In this document: positions 9,785 to 16,760 of the stretch, in pieces | Layout: every line of letters begins with the position of its first letter | Position numbering within the stretch: position 1 is the first letter of the stretch | Assembly: GCA_900617975.1 (NCBI GenBank) | Contig: UZAE01014094.1 | Span: 1-16,760, forward strand | DNA length: 16,760 bases | Direction: 5' to 3' | Source of the DNA: Rodentolepis nana | Lineage: Eukaryota; Platyhelminthes; Cestoda; Cyclophyllidea; Hymenolepididae | Notes under the pieces: model-generated | The model's database searches: none | Seen by the model: the letters and a program-made list of their open reading frames with translations, nothing else | Told to the model about the DNA's origin: nothing | Made by a program: the position numbers and the translations under genes

Positions 9785-10112
9785 GGGTGTGCGATAGACT
9801 TACCTCCACGTGGTGCACTCTGGGCAACGTATACACATACAGCAAAAAAGTCTATCAACCGGCAGTTGACTTCTCACTTTAAACTACCATGACCCCACTA
9901 TATGTCATATTCGACTACTTCCATAGTACTCATCTCACCTTTTTCCTACCTTTGTGTCTTTCTCTTTTTCATCTTTGAAACACTCTTCTATCCCCCCCCC
10001 CTCTCGACTTTTTTCACTTTGATGTTCCTCCCCTCTGTGAAGCCTGAAGTCAACTAAAGGGCTAATGATAACTATCATAAAGCCTGCCATTTGATATAAA
10101 TAAGTATATCAA
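9785..10112 (+). mobile_element. SINE-like retroposon, copy E
   Basis: Full-length forward copy and a good reference for the family. The 5' head reads GGGTGTGCGATAGACTTACC, TCCACGTGGTGCAC and TCTGGGCAACGTATACACAT. The middle reads CGGCAGTTGACTTCTCAC, ACTACCATGACCCCACTATA and TCATCTCACCTTTTTCC. A pyrimidine-rich block with a C run follows. The 3' tail (GAAGCCTGAAGTCAAC, AGGGCTAATGATAAC, AAAGCCTGCCATTTGATATA) is the part shared with the LINE. Clear target-site duplications are not visible. It lies about 320 bp from copy D in opposite orientation. Confidence 0.82.
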
Positions 10113-10836
10113 ATTAAGGTGGGTGATAACGCCATCCTCTCCCCTCCCCCCCATCCCCCCCCCCGGGTAGACAAAAAATGGAAAATTTTCTTTTACTACA
10201 TCCGAATCTGATATTGATTATTAAGTGTTAGTGTAAGTGTATTTATCATTTAAATATTTTGTGTGGGTGAGTGGGGAGGGGGGGGGGACATTTATGACTG
10301 CTCAAGGTCAATTTTTCTGGTGTCATGGCAGCTTCACACTGAGGTGTTGTCCTAGCATTATCCAACAAGGTGTGTTGGGATATATTTGGTGAGTGGGGGT
10401 GGGGTGGGGTGAGGGTGGGGGTGGGGGTGGGGGTGGGGGGAATTGTGGGAAAGATGGAAAATTGGAGGGCAAATAAGGTCGGCATTTGCATGAATAGAGT
10501 CGAGGAGGCTATTTGCATTTCCTCCACCCACGTCTTGAACAATCACACCCTGGCCAAATGCAAACAAAATAAATTACAACTAAAACATAAGAATAATGAA
10601 ATCTTTTTTTCTTTGGAAAAAAATCCCACTTAGATTAGAGAAAAGAAAATTAATTATTTTTTATTTCAAAGCTCATTTCATATTAAAGTAATTAATGGAG
10701 ATGCAAGTGTGGAGAGCCGAGTAAGAAATCGATTTAGCTTAATCTTCATGTTAAATTAAATTGATGGTATTCCACTGAACCTCAATAGGATGAGTTTGGA
10801 ATAATTTGATTTGGTTAAATGTATATTGCAGGTTGC
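10113..10836. other. Intergenic with C/G tracts, no gene recognised
   Basis: Holds poly-C runs around 10141-10164, a 10-base G run at 10278-10287 and the G-rich array described separately, then plain AT-rich sequence. ORFs on both strands across the G-rich array are products of its simple composition. Confidence 0.4.
10394..10440 (+). repeat. G-rich array with quadruplex-forming pattern
   Basis: Eight runs of three to six G are separated by single T or TGA spacers (GTGGGGGTGGGGTGGGGTGA and on). This fits and exceeds the four-G-run, short-loop pattern of a G-quadruplex. No gene is placed so that a regulatory role can be inferred. Confidence 0.75.
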
Positions 10837-11088
10837 GGGGTGTGCGATAGACTTATCTCCACGTGGTGCACCCTGGGCAACGTAAACTCATACGGCAAAA
10901 AAAGTCTTTTAACCGGCAGTTAACTTCTCACTTCAAACTACCATCACCCCACTGTATGTCATATTCGACTACTTCCATACTACTCACTTCACCTTTTTTC
11001 TACCTTTGTGTCTGTCTCTTTACATCTTTGAAACATTTTTCTGCCTCCCCCAATCTCGAATTTTTTTCACTTTGACGTTCCCTCCCCA
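10837..11088 (+). mobile_element. SINE-like retroposon, copy F, tail-less
   Basis: Forward copy with an intact head (GGGGTGTGCGATAGACTTAT, CCACGTGGTGCACCCTGGGC) and middle, ending at GACGTTCCCTCCCC just where the LINE-shared tail should begin. The next copy follows at once (11090). The missing tail means it could not have been inserted on its own in this form. Confidence 0.78.
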
Positions 11089-11089
11089 T

Positions 11090-11410
11090 GGGGTGTGCTA
11101 TAGACTCACCTCCACGTGGTGCACACTGGGCAACGTATACTCATACGGCAAAAAAGTCTATTGATCGGCAGTTGACTTCTGACTTCAAACTACCATGACC
11201 CTACTGTATGTCATATTCGATCACTTCCACCATACTTACCATACCTTTTCTCTACCTTTGTGTCTGTCTGTCTTTTTTACATCTTGAAACACTCTTCTGT
11301 TCACCACCACTTGACTTTTTTCGATTTGATGTTCCTCTTCCTCTGTGAAACCTGAAGTCAACTAAAGGGCTAATGATGACTCTCAAAACACCTACCATTT
11401 GGAATAAATA
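11090..11410 (+). mobile_element. SINE-like retroposon, copy G
   Basis: Full-length forward copy directly behind copy F, forming a head-to-tail dimer with one shared tail. The head reads GGGGTGTGCTATAGACTCAC; the tail reads CCTGAAGTCAACTAAAGGGC and ends CCTACCATTTGGAATAAATA. No target-site duplication is evident around the dimer. Confidence 0.8.
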
Positions 11411-11434
11411 GAAATACTAAATCATAATTCAGAT

Positions 11435-11773
11435 ATGAGAGCTATTATCTTCCCCCTTTCTCTCTTGCTCTCTTTCCATACCAGCAACTTCTCCTCTACC
11501 CTCTGTCGATTCATTCCCTCTCGTCTTTCTGACGCCACTTCCACGGTTGAATGCTTTCTAAGGATTATAGCTTGCAAATACTTTCATATTATCGTTAATA
11601 ATAATTCTATTGACATTTGTATTGAGCAATTCTTTTTTGTCATGGATGATCTACTTGAGAGTTCAGAGTTCGTTGAAAATGTGGAGGGATTGAAGATAGT
11701 TCTCATGATGACAGAATGGGTTGATAAGTGTCAACCGAGATGTAGTGTCATAGAGTCCAAATTCCAATTGTGA
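11435..11773 (+). CDS. Unrecognised ORF, 112 residues, hydrophobic N-terminus
   Basis: An ATG ORF that starts 25 nt after SINE copy G and ends with TGA. I do not recognise it. The first 14 residues (MRAIIFPLSLLLSF) look like a signal peptide or membrane anchor, followed by a Ser/Thr-rich stretch. The C-terminal half (DDLLESSEFVENVEGLK, MMTEWVDKC) is acidic and looks more like ordinary protein. An AATAAA at 11814-11819, 40 nt after the stop, would suit a transcript end. The N-terminal part may be chance translation of a pyrimidine-rich stretch, with the true coding part, if any, being an exon further down. Low confidence that it is a gene. Confidence 0.25.
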   Translation: MRAIIFPLSLLLSFHTSNFSSTLCRFIPSRLSDATSTVECFLRIIACKYFHIIVNNNSIDICIEQFFFVMDDLLESSEFVENVEGLKIVLMMTEWVDKCQPRCSVIESKFQL

Positions 11774-11998
11774 GTGCTATTCAGTAATCCCCAAAACTGT
11801 TTTGTGACAGTTTAATAAATGAAATTATTTGGTGATTCGAGGGCACTTCTCGATGTATTTTTTGGAAATACTTTAACACTTAATCGAATTGGCATAAACA
11901 GAGCGTAAATGATTAACTTTGTAGCAGAAGATATAGCGGTTCTTGTGCCAGAGTGAATTTGAAATTACGCACAGTGGTATGCTGTATTGATTAGTATT

Positions 11999-12551
11999 TA
12001 CTTCAAATGACAGGCGTTTTGAGAGTTATCACTAGTCCTTTAGCTGACTTCGAGTTTCACAGAGAGGAGGAGGAACATCAGAGTGACAAAAAGTCGAAAG
12101 GGGGGACAGTTATAGAAGAGACAGACAGACACAAAGGCGGAGAAAAAGTAAAACAAGTAAGCAAGTGGAAGGGGGTCAAATATGACATGCAGTCAGGCTA
12201 TGGTAGTTTTAAGTCAGAAGTCAACTGCCGGTTTATAGACTTTTTGCCGTATGAGTATACGTTGCCCAGAGTGCACCACGGACTCTTTTGCCGTGTATAC
12301 GTTGCCCAGGGTGCACCAGTTTGTTTGCCGTATGAGTATACGTTGCCCAGGGTGCACCACGTGATAGACTTACTTGCCGTATGAGTACACGTTGCCCAGG
12401 GTGCACCACGTGGTGCCTTATGAGTATACGTTGCCCAGGGTGCACCACGTGGAGCCGTATGAGTAAACGTTGCCCAGGGTGCACCACGTGGAGCCGTATG
12501 AGTATACGTTGCCCAGAGTGCACCACGTGGAGGCAAGTCTATCGCACACCC
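11999..12551 (-). mobile_element. SINE-like retroposon, copy H, with expanded head
   Basis: Reverse copy. The tail complement ACTTCAAATGACAGGCG is at the left and the interior reads CATCAGAGTGACAAAAAGTC and AAATATGACATGCAGTCAGG. The 5' head at the right has grown into a tandem array (separate entry) and ends GGCAAGTCTATCGCACACC. The direct repeats ATTGATTAGTATT (11986-11998) and ATTGACTACTATG (12554-12566), 10 of 13 identical, flank the whole unit including the array. Confidence 0.8.
12240..12551 (-). repeat. Minisatellite from the SINE head, about 7 units of about 39 bp
   Basis: Seven consecutive units contain ACGTTGCCCAGRGTGCACCA, most preceded by CCGTATGAGTAT. Two units near the left have deletions or a TTTG spacer; the three on the right are regular, with CCACGTGGAGCCG between. 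One unit (around 12399-12414) makes the perfect palindrome GCACCACGTGGTGC. Because the period is a multiple of three, long open frames appear on both strands; these are artefacts of the array. Confidence 0.85.
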
Positions 12552-12566
12552 CAATTGACTACTATG

Positions 12567-12646
12567 AGTGTCTTTAGACATTTCAACTTCACTGCGGCGT
12601 ACACAATCCTAGCTCTATTAACCTGCGTGCATGAGTATTTTGGAAC

Positions 12647-12680
<34 letters not shown>

Positions 12681-13044
12681 NGGGGGGCAGGGGGTTCGGC
12701 CGTGCGTACGGAGGACTTCTCAGCTATTCAGCTTTCAATGTTTTGTTCAAACTATGATGAATGTATTCAATTGCTGATCACGTTCGCTTTGTTCATAACA
12801 TGGCTAAGTGCTATGCGCCATTGAGATGGCTTAACTCATTTCGAGAGCCTATCAATAATTGGATACATTGCCATAGAAATTACTAAGAGTAAGTACAGAC
12901 TTATTCGTATAACAGTTCACACACATATTTCGAAAAAAATTGTGGGACTGAAGTTGCTCCATTACTCCATTTATTGATGATATCAAAAAAAACGTGACCT
13001 AATCTCAAACTGCTAAATAAGTTGGCAGAACAATGCAATTCTAC
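12567..13044. other. Intergenic with a very long G tract and an unresolved base
   Basis: A run of 32 G (12649-12680), one N at 12681 and six more G. The true length of the tract is uncertain and it probably marks a sequencing or assembly limit. The ORF at 12381-12824 that crosses it is not credible. I see nothing else here. Confidence 0.6.
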
Positions 13045-13056
13045 ATTTTCAATAAG

Positions 13057-13343
13057 GGGTGTGTGATAGATATACTTCCACGTGGTGCACCCTGGGCAAC
13101 GTATACTCATACGGCAAAAAAGTCTTTCAATTAGCAGTTGACTTCTCACTTCAAACTACCATTACCCCACTGACTATGTCATAATCGATCCACTTCACAG
13201 TACTCACCTCACCTTTTTTCTACCTTCGTCTTTGAAACACTCTTCTGTCCACTCCCCCCCCCCCCACCTCTGGACTTCTTTCACCTTGATGTTCCTTCCC
13301 TCTGTAAAGCCTGGAGTCAAAACCCCTGCCATTTGATATAAAA
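13057..13343 (+). mobile_element. SINE-like retroposon, copy I
   Basis: Forward copy. The head GGGTGTGTGATAGATATACT is followed by CCACGTGGTGCACCCTGGGC, a middle with a 13-base C run near 13253-13265, and a tail shortened to GGAGTCAAAACCCCTGCCAT plus TTGATATAA (the GGGCTAATGATAA part is deleted). The direct repeats ATTTTCAATAAG (13045-13056) and ATTTTGAATAAA (13344-13355) flank it, 10 of 12 identical. Confidence 0.82.
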
Positions 13344-13355
13344 ATTTTGAATAAA

Positions 13356-13906
13356 AACTGTCTCTATAAAATTACCGATTTTTTGTAACTCATGTCTCGT
13401 TCATCTGATCTGAGTATGGTTGTTTATCGCTCTTAGGATTCAGATTTAGGGGTTCTTAAACGAGATTTTTGAAGGCTTTGACTCTGCGGTGTCGACACTG
13501 TTCGATTGGCCATACCGTCAATATGACAAGAGAATAAGAAATGGCAAAAACCGGAGTGCGGTGAGAGGAGTTTATTGAAGAGAGCCAAGAACTACCAAAG
13601 GGTGACCAAATGGCGATCAAGTATTACCTATGATAGAACAGGTTTTTAGTGAGCAATTACGTTGGTGTGAATGCGTGAGGCCTTGGTAACAGCCATTTTC
13701 CCACAACACTCTTTGAATTGTGGACCTGAATCGATCAGGGTGTCTGTGCGTGTCCAAGCAAAGGTGACAGTGGAATGCGTTTAAGGAATACATGTCATAT
13801 ATTTAGGACATAGAGTGTGAACTTCTTGACTTGGAATCACATCACGGGGTCTTTTTCACAGTCCAGTTGTTTGCACGATTAGCCATGACGCACGTCGTGA
13901 AATAGA
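13356..13906. other. Intergenic, nothing recognised
   Basis: No ORF, RNA or repeat that I can support. It ends at a 17-base G run (13907-13923). Confidence 0.35.
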
Positions 13907-13945
13907 GGGGGGGGGGGGGGGGGTGAAGGTTTATGTAAGATTTAT

Positions 13946-14203
13946 GTGATTTCTACTGATAGAATAATATTAAAGATGACCTCGATCGATAGTGATGCTA
14001 ACTTGAGTAGAGGGTTTGTAATGCTCAATTTGTTAATATCCGAGGAAGCTTGTATCGAACAAGTAATTGATTATTTCAAAAAGACATTCTCTCCGGCTAT
14101 ATCCAATGTGGAGAGTCCTATAAGGGCGCTTTATTTAATCTAGAAGGTCTTGATACACTCTGTTCATCTGTTCAAGAACCACCTGTAGTTATATTTGCCT
14201 TAG
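13946..14203 (+). pseudogene. Coding-like fragment with a frameshift, ends at a SINE
   Basis: An open frame (13946-14143) reads through ANLSRGFVMLNLLISEEA and KKTFSPAISNVESPIRALYL with protein-like composition, then stops. Shifting frame near 14125-14132 continues it as NLEGLDTLCSSVQEPPVVIF and ALD up to the SINE insertion at 14206. The open reading in the second frame after a two-base slip suggests a degraded coding segment or old exon. I do not recognise the family. No splice sites or matching continuation beyond the SINE were found, so it could also be chance. Confidence 0.3.
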
Positions 14204-14205
14204 AT

Positions 14206-14511
14206 GGGGTGTGCGATAGACTTACCTCCACGTGATGCACCCTGGGCAACGTATACTCATACGGCAAAAAAGTCTTTTAATCGGCAGTTGACTTCTGGCT
14301 TCAAACTACCATGACTCCACTCTATGACATATTCGACCTCTTCTTCAGCGCTCATCTTACCTTTTCTCTACCTTCGTCTTTGAAACACTCTTCTGTCCCC
14401 CTCCCCCTCTCGACTTTCCTTCATTTTGATGTTCCTTCCCCTCTGTGAAGCCTGAAGTCAAGTAAAGGGCTAATGATAACCGTCAAAACGCCTGCCATTT
14501 GATATAAATAA
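14206..14511 (+). mobile_element. SINE-like retroposon, copy J
   Basis: Forward copy, full length. The head is GGGGTGTGCGATAGACTTAC, then CTCCACGTGATGCACCCTGG; the tail is GAAGCCTGAAGTCAAGTAAA, then GGGCTAATGATAACCGTC and CCTGCCATTTGATATAAATA. The direct repeats ATATTTGCCTTAGA (14191-14204) and ATATTTGGCCTAAA (14512-14525) flank it, 11 of 14 identical. Confidence 0.85.
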
Positions 14512-14525
14512 ATATTTGGCCTAAA

Positions 14526-15799
14526 TTATCTCGAACAGAAAAGTGAAGCGAACATGGGTAAATTTGTTTTCTGAAGTGAAACAGGCTATTTGACAAAAAT
14601 CTCAAATGCCCTCTCTCTGGGAAGCCTCTACTACGACCAAATGAAGGCTAATTTGGGGAGGGGGTGAGTTTGGGGGGGGGGAATTCGGCCTTTTGCTTTT
14701 CATAGGATAAGGGTAAAAAATTTGGAGTGGGGGGAGGTGGGGGGGGGGGGGGGTTGGCGAATCTAAAGAACAAATGTCTGGTGGAAAATTAACATTTATC
14801 TCTCCTCTTGGCACCTACTTTTTTTAAAAATGCGAGTTTCAAAATCAAGGCCAATGCAATATTTATGCAAATTAATTTCATAAAACGCCACAGTAAGCTC
14901 ATTGCCTGCATTCAAATAAGAGCATTAGTCTGTTTATCCTCTATCAATGTGATTGACAATGTGTCGTTACTTTAGTAGCCAAGGTAGAAAAGCACAACTC
15001 GGTCAAGTAATTTACTATTAGTATTGTTACCACAGCCAAAGCAAAACTATTTGCCATTGTCAATCGGTTGAAAGCGTCTGAAAGGTACGATTGAAAGAAG
15101 ATTATCAGATTGTGTTCAATAGTGGGTTCTAAGGTCTCTACGACAAGGCCTACCGTTTCGTAGTTCAAATTTCCTAATATAAATCATGTTACCCAGAGTG
15201 AGTTCATGTCAAGGATGAACAATTTGTCAAATCGATTGGCTGATTATGTCACCTGCATAAATTTGATACCTCATGACAACAATAAACTTATTTGTGATTG
15301 GGTTAGAGCCAAATTTCTCACTTTATTTATTAAAGCTGAGCATTCGGGTACAGCCAATGAAAGAGAATTTCTTGGTGGTCCCAAATCTATGTTGTTTGTA
15401 TTATTCCTTCAGGACTATAAATAGCTACACCCACGGCATTGGAAACATGTAAGCACCTATAGATTGCTCATTTGAAGTGGGTGGTGAACCCATCGCCATA
15501 ATTCTTAGACATGTCTTTTTTGAATACTCAGTGATAGGAGTCTTCTTGAGAAGAAACACGATCTAACCTGTAATATTGAAAATAATAATTTTTATCATCG
15601 TAGTGGAAATATTGAATAAGGGATCTCGTCTCGAGTAATTGACAGCTATTTCTCTGTGCCAGGAGTCATCGTTGACATTGACTTGCAACTTTTTGTAGAA
15701 GCCCTAGCTCATAAGCAGCGAAAATTGAAATAATATACACGATACATAGTCGATTGGCCAAGAATCGAAGCCGTTGCTGAGTTTAGACTATTACGGACG
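14526..15799. other. Intergenic with G tracts and small unassigned ORFs
   Basis: G runs lie at about 14675-14682 and 14739-14753. Beyond them is an ORF on the reverse strand (14944-15168, 74 codons) and one on the forward strand (15206-15424, 72 codons, containing NNLSNRLADYVTCINLIPHD). Neither is recognised. A possible acceptor-like TTCTCTGTGCCAG at 15650-15662 is followed by a short open frame (VIVDIDLQLFVEALAHKQRK) to a stop near 15740. These could be remnants of one exon set, but I cannot join them with confidence. Confidence 0.3.
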
Positions 15800-16760
15800 G
15801 ATTGCCTGGCAAAACACCTTCAAAGATTGGGAGTATACACTGGCCTCACAAATTGGGATTATACACTCAACCCACATGCCCTCCATGTAACGTGGGAGTA
15901 TACACTCAACCCACATGCCCCCTATGTAACCTAAGGAGGAAATGGAGAAGACCCACCTGATTCGGTGTCTAGCGGAGGAAATGGTGATGACCCACCTGAT
16001 TCGGTGTCCAGCTCTAAAGACAACGGGAGATCAACCCACATGCCCTCTATGTAACCTACAGGAGGAAATCTGGCGAAGCACCTTCACAGATTAGGAGTAT
16101 ACAATCAAAACACCTTCACAGATTGAGAGTATACACTCAACCCACATACTCTATGTAACCTACAGGAGGAAATGGAGAAGTCCCACCTGTCTATGTGACC
16201 TACAGGAGGAAACGGAGAAGACCCACCATATGTAACCTACATGAGGAAATGGAGAAGACCCATCTGATCTGTAACCTACAGGAGGAAATGGAGAAGACCC
16301 ACCTGATGTGAAACCTACAGGAGGAAATGGAGAAGACCCATCTGATTCTCTACAGGAGAAAATGGAGAAGACCCACCTGATTCGGTGTTCAAAGGAGGAA
16401 ATGGAGAAGACCCACCTGATTCGGTGTCTAGCGGAGGAAATGGTGATGACCCACCTGATTCGGTGTCCAGCTCTAAAGACAACGCAGACCCACCTGATTC
16501 GGTGTCCAGCTCTAAAGACAAGGACATGGAGTCTGATTGTGAAACCTACAGGAGGAAATGGAGAAGACCCATCTGATTCTCTACAGGAGAAAATGGAGAA
16601 GACCCACCTGATTCGGTGTTCACCAGAGGAGGAAATGGAGAAGACCCACCTGATTCGGTGTCCATCTCTAAAGATACTGGGATGCAAGAAGACAGCTCAT
16701 GAACTGCTATTATTTAACTGCTATATATGTACCCCCCCCCACTCATGGGGAAAGCTGAAG
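15800..16760 (+). mobile_element. Second LINE 3' end, repeat-expanded, runs off the window
   Basis: Begins abruptly with GATTGCCTGGCAAAACACCT, matching the LINE at 6939 onward, and ends with TGTACCCCCCCCCACTCATG and GGGAAAGCTGAAG, matching that LINE's 3' UTR at 7115-7147. The shared tail should follow just beyond the window edge. Between these, the zinc-knuckle coding region is duplicated many times (next entry). Frames are broken throughout, so it is a dead copy. Confidence 0.82.
15934..16660 (+). repeat. Degenerate tandem array derived from the LINE zinc knuckle
   Basis: About fifteen copies of GGAGGAAATGGAGAAGACCC, usually preceded by TGTAACCTACA and often followed by ACCTGATTCGGTGTCCAGC. 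Unit lengths vary from about 35 to 60 bp. There is a higher-order duplication: the stretch at 16308-16400 recurs at 16539-16630. Each unit is the DNA for the second Cys to the last Cys of the LINE zinc knuckle, in changing frames. A smaller duplication of TATACACTCAACCCACATGC precedes it at 15830-15920. Confidence 0.82.

Noticed and set aside
9785..10112. The short repeats considered as MITEs or miniature LTR elements
   Set aside because: The ends are not inverted repeats of each other and there are no terminal direct repeats within one copy. The LINE-like tail and variable-length target-site duplications point to a SINE.
10246..10633. ORFs on both strands across the G-rich array (proline/histidine/threonine or glycine/valine repeats)
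   Set aside because: They follow from simple-sequence composition.
12198..12581. Overlapping reverse ORFs of 127 and 97 codons with HPGQRI- or PWATYTHTA-type repeats
   Set aside because: Both are translations of the same 39 bp minisatellite in different frames.
12381..12824. 147-codon forward ORF with a poly-glycine stretch
   Set aside because: It reads through the SINE minisatellite and the poly-G tract containing an N, so both its frame and its length are unreliable.
16160..16687. 175-codon reverse-strand ORF with a repeating IRWVFSIS pattern
   Set aside because: It is the antisense of the LINE-derived tandem array. The frame stays open because the units repeat, not because it encodes a protein.
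1..16760. CRISPR arrays, operons or other bacterial systems
   Set aside because: The tandem arrays have no unique spacers of constant length, and introns, SINEs and 7SL RNA show this is eukaryotic nuclear DNA.

Overview
The window is nuclear DNA from a eukaryote, most likely an invertebrate animal. It has a multi-exon gene with GT-AG introns, AT-rich intergenic DNA, many retroposed repeats with target-site duplications, a LINE fragment with RNase H, a 7SL (SRP) RNA copy and many long poly-G or poly-C tracts. I cannot name the phylum. A flatworm or an arthropod would both fit, and the assignment is inference only.

Layout. 1-1182: AT-rich DNA with no supported gene. 1183-2633: the one convincing protein gene, a three-exon protein kinase (exons 1183-1491, 1720-2025, 2271-2633, all phase 0, about 325 residues). 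It is a highly diverged paralogue of casein kinase II catalytic subunit alpha, with a poly(A) signal at 2708-2713. From about 2820 onward the window is dominated by one family of short retroposons of about 300 bp. I count ten copies, five in each orientation. Several have imperfect 10-14 bp target-site duplications. Their last 60 bp or so nearly match the 3' end of a 5'-truncated LINE at 6677-7204, which encodes the end of an RNase H domain and a zinc knuckle. This is the SINE/LINE relationship in which the LINE reverse transcriptase recognises the shared tail.

Other elements. 4257-4446 is the 5' two thirds of a 7SL RNA joined head to head with the 5' end of a rearranged SINE. 5483-5710 is a weak piggyBac-like MITE candidate between TTAA sites. 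12240-12551 is a roughly 39 bp minisatellite grown from the SINE head. 15800-16760 is a second LINE 3' end whose zinc-knuckle region has expanded into about fifteen degenerate repeats and which runs off the window. 13907-14203 holds a coding-like but frameshifted fragment that ends at a SINE. 11435-11773 is an unrecognised ORF with a hydrophobic start. Long G tracts (one broken by an N at 12681) and a quadruplex-type G array at 10394-10440 complete the picture.

There is no operon-like cooperation between genes. The kinase is the functional gene. The rest is a graveyard of retroposons, informative about how a SINE is mobilised, chimerised and turned into satellites. All family assignments rest on motifs recalled without database searches.
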